DNA of 40,868 nt from an alpha proteobacterium AAP81b (GCA_001295935.1 LJHX01000032.1:1-40868); one strand, 5' to 3'. Counted from the first letter of the stretch, positions 1-10,082 are shown. Translations and numbers: made by a program. The notes: generated by a model from the letters alone, not told the origin.

Positions 1-112
1 CCCTCCCGCTCGCGGGAGGGGTCGGGGGTGGGAAGGGTTTCGGTTTCGGCGGTGGTCTCGGTGAGGGCGGGCTCATTCCCTCCCCCAGCCCCTCCCGCGA
101 GCGGGAGGGGAG
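1..112. repeat. Palindromic repeat inside bchB, translated in frame
   Basis: Two inverted arms (1-36 and 74-112), each carrying its own small palindrome CCCTCCCGC/GCGGGAGGG, surround a variable centre. About 3 nt of the outer arm lie outside the window. Read in the bchB frame it encodes [12 protein letters not shown], a variable centre, then [13 protein letters not shown] second copy sits in sufS at 15147-15258. The insertion falls in the linker between the BchB catalytic domain and its expected C-terminal domain, where extra residues should be tolerated. Confidence 0.88.
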
Positions 113-1454
113 CGGCCGGCGCGGCGGCGCCATGGCCGCCCAGATGGCTCGCGCCGGCCGCATCCGAAAACTCGAAATCGTCGCGGAACATCGTCAGCAG
201 ATGCTCCTCGAGGCCCATCACCAGCGGGTGCACCCAGGTATCGAACAGCACATTGGCGCCTTCGAAGCCCATCTGCGGGCTGTGACGCGCGGGGAAATCC
301 TGGACGTGCACCGGCGCCGAGATCACCGCGCAGGGGATGCGCAGGCGCTTGGCGATGTGGCGCTCCATCTGGGTGCCGAGCACCAGTTCACACGCTGACG
401 CGGCGATGGCGTCCTCGACGGCGAGATAATCGTCGGTGATCAGCGGCTCGACGCCATATTTGGCGGCCGCCGTACGGATGTCGCGGGCGAATTCGCGGTT
501 GTAGCAGCCAAGGCCGACGACCTTGAAGCCGAGTTCCTCCGAGGCGACGCGCGCCGCGGCGACGGCATGGGTCGCGTCGCCGAAGATGAAGACGCGCTTG
601 GCGGTAAGGTAGGTCGAATCGACCGAGCGCGACCACCAGGGCAGGCGGCCCGAGTCGGGATCGGCGGGAACGGCGATGCCGGCGGCGGCACAGACTTCGG
701 CGATGAACTCGCGCGTTGCGCCGACGCCGATCGGCACGGTCGTCACCGTCTTCTGGCAGAAGGTCTTCTCCAGCCAGCGCGCCGCTTCCAAGCCGGTTTC
801 GGGGTAGAGGACGATGTTGAAATCGGCCTCGCCCAGCCCGGCGAGATCGGCGGGCGAGGCGCCGAGCGGCGCCGTCACCGCGACATCGACGCCGAGGCCC
901 GCGAGCAGCCGGGTAATTTCCGAAACATCATCGCGGTGGCGGAAGCCGAGCGCTGTCGGCCCGAGCAGATTGGCGCGCGGCCGCCGGCCATCGCGCGGAC
1001 CCGGCCGCCGCGCCGGATCGGCGAGCGCGCGGACGAGACGATAGAAGGTCTCCGACGCCCCCCAGCTTTCCTTGCGGCTGTAGCTCGGCAGGTCGAGGGC
1101 GATCACCGGGCAGTCGAGCCCCATCGTCGCCGCCAGCCCGGCGGGATCGTCCTGAATCAGCTCGGCGGTGCACGATGCGCCGACGATGATCGCCTGCGGG
1201 CGGAAGCGCTCGGCGGCATCGCGGACGGCGGTCTTGAACAGTTCGGCGGTATCGCCGCCAAGGTCGCGCGCCTGGAAGGTCGTGTAGGTCACCGGCGGGC
1301 GGGCGCCGCGGCGCTCGATCATCGTGAACAGCAGGTCGGCATAGGTGTCGCCCTGCGGCGCGTGCAGCACATAGTGCAGCCCGGTCATGCCGGTGGCGAC
1401 GCGCATCGCCCCGACGTGCGGCGGTCCTTCATAGGTCCAGACGGTCAGTTGCAT
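1..1454 (-). CDS. bchB: Light-independent protochlorophyllide reductase subunit B (3' end outside window)
   Basis: BchB pairs with BchN to form the NB component of dark-operative protochlorophyllide reductase, which reduces ring D of protochlorophyllide with electrons from BchL. The ATG at 1454 begins [18 protein letters not shown], two bases after the bchN stop. Asp36 (in APQGD) and Cys95 (in VGASC) match the residues known to bind the shared 4Fe-4S cluster and take part in catalysis. The nitrogenase-like domain ends near residue 430 with DDFEFSD. The frame then stays open through a palindromic repeat (from about residue 448) to the window edge at residue 484. The usual C-terminal DPOR domain must therefore lie beyond the window. 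Co-transcription with bchF and bchN is very likely. Confidence 0.96.
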   Translation of the reverse strand, partial: MQLTVWTYEGPPHVGAMRVATGMTGLHYVLHAPQGDTYADLLFTMIERRGARPPVTYTTFQARDLGGDTAELFKTAVRDAAERFRPQAIIVGASCTAELIQDDPAGLAATMGLDCPVIALDLPSYSRKESWGASETFYRLVRALADPARRPGPRDGRRPRANLLGPTALGFRHRDDVSEITRLLAGLGVDVAVTAPLGASPADLAGLGEADFNIVLYPETGLEAARWLEKTFCQKTVTTVPIGVGATREFIAEVCAAAGIAVPADPDSGRLPWWSRSVDSTYLTAKRVFIFGDATHAVAAARVASEELGFKVVGLGCYNREFARDIRTAAAKYGVEPLITDDYLAVEDAIAASACELVLGTQMERHIAKRLRIPCAVISAPVHVQDFPARHSPQMGFEGANVLFDTWVHPLVMGLEEHLLTMFRDDFEFSDAAGASHLGGHGAAAPAAPLPLAGGAGGGNEPALTETTAETETLPTPDPSRERE

Positions 1455-1456
1455 TG

Positions 1457-3219
<1,763 letters not shown>

Positions 3220-3237
3220 TGTCACTCCCCGACGTGA

Positions 3238-3293
3238 AACCTATCACCCGGCGGGAGAGTGTCAACCGCGCTTTACGTCAATGCGAATTGACA
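3238..3293. promoter_or_regulatory. bchF promoter with tandem PpsR-type operators in the bchF/ppaA divergent region
   Basis: On the minus strand there is a -35 TTGACA (3265-3260) and a possible -10 TAGGTT (3243-3238), 16 nt apart, placing the start of transcription near 3231. Two 18-bp sequences that each differ by one base from TGT-N12-ACA overlap by 2 bp: 3260-3277 (TGT-N12-ACG) and 3276-3293 (CGT-N12-ACA). The -35 hexamer is itself a PpsR half-site, so bound repressor would block it. The plus-strand TTGACA at 3288-3293 could serve ppaA, but I see no good matching -10. Confidence 0.65.
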
Positions 3294-3426
3294 AAGCGCC
3301 GCGGCACTATCAGTCTTTCGATTTGCGAGACGTCGCGAAATCGCGTTATCCTCGCGATATTGGGGATTCCTACTCCCGGAAAGCCGGAAGTTCGAAGCCA
3401 GTCGCGCAAGACGACGGGGGTCGAGA

Positions 3427-4323
3427 ATGGCATCAGTGCTGGAGATTGTCGCCGAAGCCCGCAACGCGGCAACGCGCAGTTGGGACCGCGCCCGCCGTGC
3501 CGCCCTCGGTGCTCCGGTGGCGCCGCGCGCAACTGCCAATCCCGATGTCCTCGCCCGGCTGATCGAAGCCGATATCGTGCCGCGCCTGCTGCTCGCCCAC
3601 CGCGGCACCGAACCGCGTACCACGGTCGTCGATCCCGGCATCATCGCCCCGAGCGTCGCCGACCAGTTCGCCGCCGCGACGCTGGAGGAAGAGGTCGGGC
3701 CGCTGCTCGCCCGGATCGAGGCGCTCATCGCCGCCGGCATCGAGGTCGAGACGATCTATCTTCACCTGCTTGCCCCCGCCGCCCGCCGCCTCGGCGAGAT
3801 GTGGGAAGACGACAGCTGCGATTTCGTCGATGTCACCATGGGGCTGTGGCGGTTGCAGGAACTGGTCCACGCTCTGGGCTCGCTGGCGCCGGGTCGCGGC
3901 GGTACCGACGGCCTGGCCCGGCGCGCGCTGCTCGCGCCGGCCCCGGGCGAGCAGCACAGCCTTGGCGCCATATTGGTGGAGGAATTCTTCCGCCGCGCCG
4001 GCTGGCAGACGTGGAGCGCGCCAACGCTCGATGAAGACGAATTGCTGTCGCTCGTCGCCGGGCGCGGCTTCGATGTCATCGGGCTCTCGGTCGCCGCCGA
4101 TCGCAATCTCGCCGGGCTGACGCGCACCATCGCCCAGATCCGTCGCGCTTCACGCAACCCCGATCTTGTCGTTCTCGTCGGCGGTCGGCCGTTCGTCGAA
4201 ACGCCGCAATTGGCGACCGAAGTCGGTGCCGACGGCACCGCCGCCGACGGCCGCCTTGCCGTGGCGATGGCCGAAAGCCTCTTGACGAAACGGCTGCGAG
4301 CGGGAGTTACGCACGCCAACTGA
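3427..4323 (+). CDS. ppaA: PpaA/AerR-type cobalamin-binding antirepressor
   Basis: PpaA/AerR proteins bind B12 and modulate the repressor PpsR/CrtJ in response to light or redox state. The 298-residue protein has the helical B12-cap signature (LLAPAARRLGEMWEDDSCDF, residues about 114-133, then VDVTMGLWRLQ). The family motif APGEQHSLG with His177, the likely cobalt ligand, follows, and then a Rossmann-type B12 domain to the C-terminus. The ATG at 3427 follows a G-rich ribosome site (GGGGG near 3416-3420). It lies directly upstream of ppsR, the classic pairing, and divergently from bchF. Confidence 0.93.
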   Translation: MASVLEIVAEARNAATRSWDRARRAALGAPVAPRATANPDVLARLIEADIVPRLLLAHRGTEPRTTVVDPGIIAPSVADQFAAATLEEEVGPLLARIEALIAAGIEVETIYLHLLAPAARRLGEMWEDDSCDFVDVTMGLWRLQELVHALGSLAPGRGGTDGLARRALLAPAPGEQHSLGAILVEEFFRRAGWQTWSAPTLDEDELLSLVAGRGFDVIGLSVAADRNLAGLTRTIAQIRRASRNPDLVVLVGGRPFVETPQLATEVGADGTAADGRLAVAMAESLLTKRLRAGVTHAN

Positions 4324-4382
4324 TTTTTTGTGCGGCGCAACGTCGCGATACCGGTTCCGGAAAGGGGCGTTTCGCCAAGACA

Positions 4383-5792
4383 ATGGATGCGCGCCCCCCC
4401 CGAGCCGATCGACTGGCCGATCGCCGCACCGCTGTCGCGGTCGGTACGCTCGTCGAATTGCCGCCGCGCGTCGCCAACGAGGCACTGGCTGCTGCCTGCG
4501 ACCTGATGCTGGCGATCGATTCGGGCGGCGTTATCCGCGATATCCGCCTCGGCGCCGACGATCTTGCCGGGCTCGGCATCGAAACCTGGCTGGGGCGGCC
4601 ATTCGGCGAAACGGTCGGCGCTGAAAGCCGCGGCAAGGCCGAGGAGCTGCTCGCCGGCACCAGTGACCCCGGACGCTGGCGCCAGGTCAATCATCCAATC
4701 GCCGGCGGCGAGGTGCCGATTCGCTATCTGATGCTCGATGGCACCGGCGACGAGCGGCTGGCGATCGGTCGCGACATGCGCGCTGCCGCGGCACTGCAGC
4801 AACGGCTGTTGCGCGCCCAACAGGCGATGGAGCGCGATTCGCTGCGCCTGCGCCAGCTCGAGGCGCGCTATCGGCTGTTGTTCGAAAGCGCCAGCGAAGC
4901 GATCCTTGTCGTCGACACGGCGAGCCGCCGCATCACCGATGCCAACCCCGCGGCGCGGCGGCTCGCCGGCGGCGGCGGCCTCGATGGCCAGCCGTTCGTC
5001 ACCATCGTCCACGCCGACGATCGCGATGCCGCGACCGCGCTGCTCGGCGCCGTTGCCGCCGCCGAACAGCGCCACCCCGGCCGCATTCGCCTTGCCGATG
5101 GCGAGGCGGCGCTGATGTCGGCGACGCTGTTTCGCCAGGATCGCGCCGCCCAGCTGCTCGTCCGCCTGCGCCCGCTCGCCGCCGAGATCGAGGGCCCTCG
5201 CGACCGGCCGCTGAGCGAAGTCCTCGAGCGGATGCCCGACGCCTTTGTGCTCACCGACCGCGACCTTGCGGTGCTGGCCTGCAATGCTGCCTTCCTCGAT
5301 CTCGTCGCCGAGGCACGCGACGCCGATGTCACTGGCGCGCCGCTGCCGCGCTGGCTCGGCCGGCCGGGGATCGATGTCGGCCTGCTCGAGGCGCAGCTGC
5401 GCGAGCATGGCGCGGTCAGCAATTTTTCGACCATCGTCCGCCCGCGCCACGGCGCCGACCTCGACGTCGAGGTGTCGGCGGTCAAATCCGCCGACGCCGA
5501 CGGCATTCGCCATGGTTTCACCATCCGCCCCGTCCAACCGCTGGCGGCGCGCGGTGCCGGCATTGCCCAGCCGCGCTCGGTCGAGCAATTGACCGAACTT
5601 GTCGGCCGCGTGTCGCTCAAGGAAATCGTCCGCGAATCGACCGACCTTATCGAGCGTCTCTGCATCGAAGCAGCGCTCGCCTATACCGACGACAACCGCG
5701 CTTCGGCCGCCGAAATCCTCGGCCTGTCACGCCAGAGCCTCTATTCGAAACTCCACCGCCACGGCCTCGGCAATCTCGGCGACGGCGAGTAG
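4383..5792 (+). CDS. ppsR: PpsR/CrtJ transcriptional repressor of photosynthesis genes
   Basis: PpsR represses bch, crt and puc genes by binding pairs of TGT-N12-ACA sites. The 469 residues show an N-terminal domain (about 30-130), a glutamine-rich coiled linker (about 137-160), two PAS domains (about 162-265 and 278-385) and a Fis-type helix-turn-helix (about 420-462, ending EILGLSRQSLYSKLHRHGL). Cys427 in IERLCIEA corresponds to the reactive HTH cysteine of Rhodobacter PpsR (C424). The other cysteines are Cys39 and Cys300. No cysteine is present in the first PAS domain, where Rhodobacter has C251. It follows ppaA by 59 nt. Confidence 0.95.
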   Translation: MDARPPRADRLADRRTAVAVGTLVELPPRVANEALAAACDLMLAIDSGGVIRDIRLGADDLAGLGIETWLGRPFGETVGAESRGKAEELLAGTSDPGRWRQVNHPIAGGEVPIRYLMLDGTGDERLAIGRDMRAAAALQQRLLRAQQAMERDSLRLRQLEARYRLLFESASEAILVVDTASRRITDANPAARRLAGGGGLDGQPFVTIVHADDRDAATALLGAVAAAEQRHPGRIRLADGEAALMSATLFRQDRAAQLLVRLRPLAAEIEGPRDRPLSEVLERMPDAFVLTDRDLAVLACNAAFLDLVAEARDADVTGAPLPRWLGRPGIDVGLLEAQLREHGAVSNFSTIVRPRHGADLDVEVSAVKSADADGIRHGFTIRPVQPLAARGAGIAQPRSVEQLTELVGRVSLKEIVRESTDLIERLCIEAALAYTDDNRASAAEILGLSRQSLYSKLHRHGLGNLGDGE

Positions 5793-5846
5793 CGCTGCAT
5801 CGTCAGCACGATTGCGCTAGGTCAGCCACATTTCCGCCCAATCTGA

Positions 5847-5878
5847 TTGACGCCCTCAACTGTCAAGCATAGCTTACA
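5847..5878 (+). promoter_or_regulatory. bchG promoter overlapped by a perfect PpsR site
   Basis: A perfect TGT-N12-ACA palindrome (5861-5878) ends 3 nt before the bchG ATG. A -35-like TTGACG (5847-5852) and a -10-like TAGCTT (5870-5875) are 17 nt apart, so the -10 lies inside the operator. The predicted start of transcription falls on or next to the ATG at 5882, and no ribosome-binding sequence is visible before it. The mRNA may therefore be leaderless. The operator is a direct sequence match; the promoter hexamers are inferred. Confidence 0.7.
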
Positions 5879-5881
5879 GTT

Positions 5882-6784
5882 ATGACCGGCGCTTCCCTCG
5901 CGATTCCGCCCCGGCGGCTGCCGGCGCTGCGCGATGTCGTCGTCCTATTGAAGCCCGTCACCTGGTTCCCGCCGATGTGGGCCTTCATGTGCGGCGTCGT
6001 CTCGTCGGGGGTGCCGGTCGCCGAACGCGCCGGCTTTCTGGTCGCCGGCATGATCCTCGCGGGGCCGCTCGTCTGCGGTACCAGCCAGGCGGTCAACGAC
6101 TGGTTCGACCGCCATGTCGATGCGATCAACGAGCCCGACCGCCCGATTCCATCGGGGCGCATTCCCGGCCGCTGGGGGCTGTGGATTGCCTGCATCGGCA
6201 CGATCCTGTCACTGATTGTCGGCTGGACGATCGGCGTCTGGGTCGGTGCGGCGACCGTGCTCGGGCTGATCCTCGCCTGGGCTTACAGTGCGCCACCATT
6301 CCGCGCCAAGGCCAACGGCTGGGTCGGTCCCGGGCTCTGCGCTGCCGCCTATGAGGGGCTGACCTGGTTCACCGGCGCCGCGGTGATGTCGGGCGGGCTG
6401 CCGGCGCCGGCGATCCTTCTCGTGTTGGCGCTCTACGCCGCCGGCGCCGATGGCATCATGGTATTGAATGACTTCAAGGCGGTCGAGGGCGACCGCCTCA
6501 GCGGCCTGCGCTCGCGCCCGGTGATCCTCGGCGAACGCCGCGCGGCGCTGCTTGCCTGCCTGACGATGGCGCTGCCGCAGGCGGTGGTCGTCGGACTGCT
6601 CGCAATGTGGGGCGCGCCGATCTACGCCGCGATCGTCGCGGTGCTGCTGCTGGCACAACTGGCGCTGATGCCGCGGCTGGTGCGCAATCCCGCCGCCGAG
6701 GCGCCGCGCTACAACGCCACCGGCACCTCGCTCTACGTTCTCGGCATGCTCGCCGGGTCGTTCGGCCTGCGGGCGATCGCATGA
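5882..6784 (+). CDS. bchG: Bacteriochlorophyll synthase (geranylgeranyl/phytyl transferase)
   Basis: BchG esterifies bacteriochlorophyllide a with geranylgeranyl or phytyl diphosphate in the inner membrane. The 300-residue polytopic protein belongs to the UbiA prenyltransferase superfamily. It has the aspartate-rich motif NDWFDRHVD (72-80), continuing into AINEPDRPIPSGRI, and a second motif NDFKAVEGD (196-204). About eight or nine hydrophobic helices are visible. Its stop overlaps the next start as ATGA, so it is translationally coupled to the PucC-like gene. Transcription probably starts at or beside its own ATG under PpsR control. Confidence 0.96.
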   Translation: MTGASLAIPPRRLPALRDVVVLLKPVTWFPPMWAFMCGVVSSGVPVAERAGFLVAGMILAGPLVCGTSQAVNDWFDRHVDAINEPDRPIPSGRIPGRWGLWIACIGTILSLIVGWTIGVWVGAATVLGLILAWAYSAPPFRAKANGWVGPGLCAAAYEGLTWFTGAAVMSGGLPAPAILLVLALYAAGADGIMVLNDFKAVEGDRLSGLRSRPVILGERRAALLACLTMALPQAVVVGLLAMWGAPIYAAIVAVLLLAQLALMPRLVRNPAAEAPRYNATGTSLYVLGMLAGSFGLRAIA

Positions 6785-8091
6785 CGCCCGCGGCGCCGCT
6801 CGGCTGGCTCGGCATTGCCCGGCTGGGGCTGGTGCAGGCGGCGATCGGCGCCATCGTCATGCTGGCGACGTCGCTGCTCAACCGCGTCATGGTCGTCGAA
6901 TATGCCCTGCCCGCGGCGCTGCCGGCGGGGCTCGTCGCCTTTCACTATATGGTCCAGCTCGGCCGGCCGGGCTTTGGGCATGGTTCCGATCGTGGCTGGC
7001 GGCGGACGCCGTGGATCATCGGCGGCATGGCGGTGCTGGCAGCGGGCGCGATCCTCGCGGCACGCACCACGGTGCTTTTGGCGAGTGCCTTCCCGCTGGC
7101 GATCGCGCTCAGCATCCTTGCCTATGCGATGATCGGTGCCGGGGTCGGCGCGGCGGGCACCAGTCTGCTGGCCCTGCTCGCCAGCCGCACCGCGCCGGCG
7201 CGGCGCCCGGCGGCGGCATCGCTGACCTGGATCATGATGATCGTCGGCATCGTCGTCACCGCCGGGGTCGCCGGAAAGCTGCTCGATCCCTTCTCGCCCG
7301 AGCGCCTGGTAAGCGTCGCCACCGGCGCCGCGCTGACGGCGTTCGCCGCCGCCTGCCTCGGCGTTGTCGGGGTCGAGCGCGGCGCCGAGAACCCGCGCCC
7401 CGCGCAAGCAACGATCGCCTTCCGTGCGGCACTGGCGGCGATCTGGGCCGACCCGCTTACCCGGCGCTTCACGCTGTTCGTCTTCGTCGCGATGCTCGCC
7501 TATGCGACGCAGGACCTGATCCTCGAACCCTTCGCCGGGCTGGTCTTCGGCCTGACCCCGGGCGAATCGACGTCGCTTTCGGGCGTCCAGCACCAGGGCG
7601 TGCTGCTCGGCATGATCCTCGTCGGCATTGGCGGCCATGGCTTCGCGCGCGGCAGCGCCTTCCGGCTGCGGCCATGGATCGTCGGCGGCTGTCTCGCCTC
7701 GGCGGCAGCGCTCGCCGCGCTGGCCTTTGCCGCCGGCCATTCGCGCGGCTGGCCGCTGGCGCCGACGGTCTTCGCGCTCGGCTTCGCCAATGGCGTCTTC
7801 GCTGTCGCGGCGATCGGCGCGATGCTCGATCTCGCCGGTCGCGACGGCGCCGGCCAGGAAGGCATCCGCATGGGGCTGTGGGGCGCGGCGCAGGCCGCTG
7901 CCTTCGGGCTCGGGGGGCTGTTCGGCGCCAGCGCCGTCGATATCGGCCGCGCCGCGCTGCATGCCGACGCCCAGGCCTTCGCCCTCGTCTTTATTCTCGA
8001 GGCGGCGATGTTCGTCGCCGCCGCCGCCATCGCCGCGCGCCTCGGCACCGCGCCATCAGCCCATCGTCACCCGCAGGAGGCACTCGCATGA
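6781..8091 (+). CDS. PucC/LhaA-family (BCD) membrane transporter, Bch2/ORF428-like
   Basis: This 436-residue protein has about 12 transmembrane helices and belongs to the bacteriochlorophyll delivery (BCD, PucC/LhaA) branch of the major facilitator superfamily. Typical segments are RVMVVEYALPAALPAGLVA, GFGHGSDRGWRRTPWIIGG, and YATQDLILEPFAGLVFGLTPGES broken across helix 7. Members help assemble light-harvesting complexes. Its position between bchG and bchP matches ORF428/bch2 of Rhodobacter. It overlaps bchG by 4 nt and bchP by 4 nt (ATGA at both ends). Its exact substrate cannot be read from sequence. Confidence 0.92.
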   Translation: MTPAAPLGWLGIARLGLVQAAIGAIVMLATSLLNRVMVVEYALPAALPAGLVAFHYMVQLGRPGFGHGSDRGWRRTPWIIGGMAVLAAGAILAARTTVLLASAFPLAIALSILAYAMIGAGVGAAGTSLLALLASRTAPARRPAAASLTWIMMIVGIVVTAGVAGKLLDPFSPERLVSVATGAALTAFAAACLGVVGVERGAENPRPAQATIAFRAALAAIWADPLTRRFTLFVFVAMLAYATQDLILEPFAGLVFGLTPGESTSLSGVQHQGVLLGMILVGIGGHGFARGSAFRLRPWIVGGCLASAAALAALAFAAGHSRGWPLAPTVFALGFANGVFAVAAIGAMLDLAGRDGAGQEGIRMGLWGAAQAAAFGLGGLFGASAVDIGRAALHADAQAFALVFILEAAMFVAAAAIAARLGTAPSAHRHPQEALA

Positions 8092-9323
8092 CCGGACACG
8101 AAAACTTCGACGCCGTCGTCGTCGGCGGCGGCCCGTCGGGGGCGACCGCCGCCGACGACCTCGCCCGCGCCGGCTTCAAGGTGCTGCTGCTCGATCGCGC
8201 CGGGCGCATCAAGCCGTGCGGCGGCGCCGTGCCGCCGCGGCTGCTGAAGGATTTTGACGTGCCGCTCGACCAGCTTTGCGCCACGGCGAACGAAGCGCGG
8301 ATGATCGCGCCGTCGGGAATGATGGTCGACATGCCGGTCAGCGCCGGTGCCGCCGGCGGCTTTGTCGGCATGGTCGATCGCGACGTTTTCGACGAATGGC
8401 TGCGCGCCCGCGCCGCCAGCCATGGCGCCGAGCGCCGTGCCGGCACCTTCGAGACGCTGGCACGCGACGCCGATGGCACCGCGGTGATCGAATATCGCCC
8501 CAAGGGCGCGGCGCGCGGCGGCGAGCCGATGCGCGTTCGGGCCAAGGTCGTCCTCGGCTGCGACGGCGGCAATTCGGCGGTGGCGCGTGCGGCACTGCCC
8601 GAGCCGGCGCCAAAGTTCGTCGCCGCCTACCATGAAGTCATCGATTCGCCGCCTGAGGGCGTCAACGGCTTTGCCGGCGGCCGCTGCGACGTCTTCTACC
8701 AGGGCAAGCTGTCGCCCGACTTTTACGCCTGGATCTTCCCGCACGGCGGCAAGACCAGCGTCGGCGTCGGCAGCGCCAAGAAGGGCTTCGAGCTGCGCAA
8801 GGCCGTGGCGCAGCTGCGCGCCGAAACCGGGCTCGACGCCTGCCACACCGTCCGTGTCGAAGGCGCGCCGATCCCGCTGAAGCCGCGCAAGCGCTGGGAC
8901 AATGGCCGCGATGTCGTCGTCGCCGGTGATGCCGCGGGCGTCGTCGCGCCGGCGTCGGGCGAGGGCATCTATTATGCGATGACCGCCGGGCGCCTCGCCG
9001 CCGAATCGGCAATGGCGTTCCTCAAGACCGGCAATGCCGCCGAGCTGAAGACCGCGCGCAAGCGCTTCATGAAGGCGCACGGCCAGGTCTTCCGCGTCCT
9101 CGGCATCATGCAGTGGTTCTGGTATTCGAACGACAATATGCGCGAACGCTTCGTCAAGCTGTGCCGCGATCCCGATGTCCAGCAGCTGACCTGGGAAGCC
9201 TATATGAACAAGGAACTCGTCCGGCGGAAGCCGATGGCGCACGTCCGGGTGTTCATCAAGGACACCCGCCAGCTGATCGGCGCGCTGTTCACCGGCCGCC
9301 GCCAGCCGGAAGCCCGGGCGTGA
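8088..9323 (+). CDS. bchP: Geranylgeranyl diphosphate / geranylgeranyl-bacteriochlorophyll reductase
   Basis: BchP reduces the geranylgeranyl tail of bacteriochlorophyll a to phytyl in three steps. The 411-residue FAD-dependent oxidoreductase starts MTGHENFDAVVVGGGPSGAT with the dinucleotide-binding GxGxxG variant at 13-18. It has the family motif RIKPCGGAVPPRLL near residue 40 and the second FAD motif VVVAGDAAGVVAPASGEGIY near 280. It overlaps the PucC-like gene (ATGA) and tspO (GTGA), so bchG, the PucC-like gene, bchP and tspO form one coupled unit. Confidence 0.96.
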   Translation: MTGHENFDAVVVGGGPSGATAADDLARAGFKVLLLDRAGRIKPCGGAVPPRLLKDFDVPLDQLCATANEARMIAPSGMMVDMPVSAGAAGGFVGMVDRDVFDEWLRARAASHGAERRAGTFETLARDADGTAVIEYRPKGAARGGEPMRVRAKVVLGCDGGNSAVARAALPEPAPKFVAAYHEVIDSPPEGVNGFAGGRCDVFYQGKLSPDFYAWIFPHGGKTSVGVGSAKKGFELRKAVAQLRAETGLDACHTVRVEGAPIPLKPRKRWDNGRDVVVAGDAAGVVAPASGEGIYYAMTAGRLAAESAMAFLKTGNAAELKTARKRFMKAHGQVFRVLGIMQWFWYSNDNMRERFVKLCRDPDVQQLTWEAYMNKELVRRKPMAHVRVFIKDTRQLIGALFTGRRQPEARA

Positions 9324-9814
9324 GCCGCACCGATGTGGCGATGAAGGCCGGGCGCTGGCTGCTGCCGGCGACAGTAGCGGCAATCGTCACCAGCTTCATT
9401 GCCATCATCGGCGCGACGATCACCGACATCGGCCCCTGGTACCAGGGGCTCGCCAAGCCAAGCTGGGCGCCGCCCGACATGCTCTACGGCCCGGCGTGGA
9501 CACTGATCTTCGGCCTCGCGGCGATTTCGGCGACGACGGCGTGGATGGCGGCGCCCAATCGCGCCGCCGCCGAGACCATCCTTGGCCTCTTCGCGCTCAA
9601 CGGCACGCTCAACCTGTTGTGGAGCTTCCTGTTCTTCCGCCTGCACCGCCCCGACCTCGCCGCGATCGAGGTCTGGCTGTTCTGGGCGTCGATCGCCGCG
9701 CTGATCATCGTGCTGCGGCGCTATTCGCGCACCGCGGCACTGTTGCTGCTGCCCTATCTCGTCTGGGTCGGCTTTGCAGCGATGCTCAACCAGGCCGTCG
9801 TCGCGCTCAATTAG
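9320..9814 (+). CDS. tspO: TspO/MBR-family tryptophan-rich sensory protein
   Basis: TspO proteins are outer-membrane-associated porphyrin/isoprenoid-binding proteins with five helices. In Rhodobacter, TspO (CrtK) tunes photosynthesis gene expression with oxygen. The 164-residue protein shows the family motifs WYQGLAKPSWAPPDMLYGPA and LNLLWSFLFFRLHRP. The GTG at 9320 is chosen because it overlaps the bchP stop (GTGA); an ATG lies 7 codons further on. Its TAG stop is formed by the left TA and first G of the repeat element that begins here. Its position at the end of the bchG-bchP unit fits a role in tetrapyrrole control. Confidence 0.93.
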   Translation: MSRTDVAMKAGRWLLPATVAAIVTSFIAIIGATITDIGPWYQGLAKPSWAPPDMLYGPAWTLIFGLAAISATTAWMAAPNRAAAETILGLFALNGTLNLLWSFLFFRLHRPDLAAIEVWLFWASIAALIIVLRRYSRTAALLLLPYLVWVGFAAMLNQAVVALN

Positions 9815-10082
9815 GGTCAGGACCTGTTAAATCCATGCCCCGTCATTGCCCGTACAAGGCAAATGGCTAGGCGCGGGACCGCGGGCGGGGCGTTGCCCCC
9901 CGCCAAGGGACCGCAACGACGCCATTTGCCTTGCACGGGCAACCCGAAGGGCGGCCCGGAACGGCCCGGCACAGCGCTCGCGGCGCTTGGGCGGTAGCGC
10001 CGCTACCGCCGCTGCGCTTGCTCACTCGTGCCGGGCCGCTCCGGGCCGTGCCGGGGCATGGATTTAACAGGTCCTGACCCTA
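9812..10082. mobile_element. MITE-like palindromic element with TA duplication
   Basis: A 267-bp element (9814-10080) is flanked by TA on both sides (9812-9813 and 10081-10082). Its ends are perfect inverted repeats of about 30 nt, beginning GGGTCAGGACCTGTTAAATC. A second nested pair, CCCGTACAAGGCAAATGG and the complement of CCATTTGCCTTGCACGGG, differs at one base. Third arms (GGCCCGGCAC/GTGCCGGGCC) lie further in. There is no transposase. TA target duplication and short terminal repeats fit a non-autonomous derivative of an IS630/Tc1-mariner-type element, but that assignment is an inference. Confidence 0.85.

Noticed and set aside
3762-5588. Long minus-strand open frame opposite ppaA and ppsR
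   Set aside because: Low-complexity Arg/Ala/Gly translation with no domain; both plus-strand genes are clear. It is a GC-driven shadow.
5847-5859. FNR-type box TTGAC..CTCAA before bchG
   Set aside because: The gap is 3 nt instead of 4 and the second half does not match the consensus. The PpsR site explains the symmetry better.
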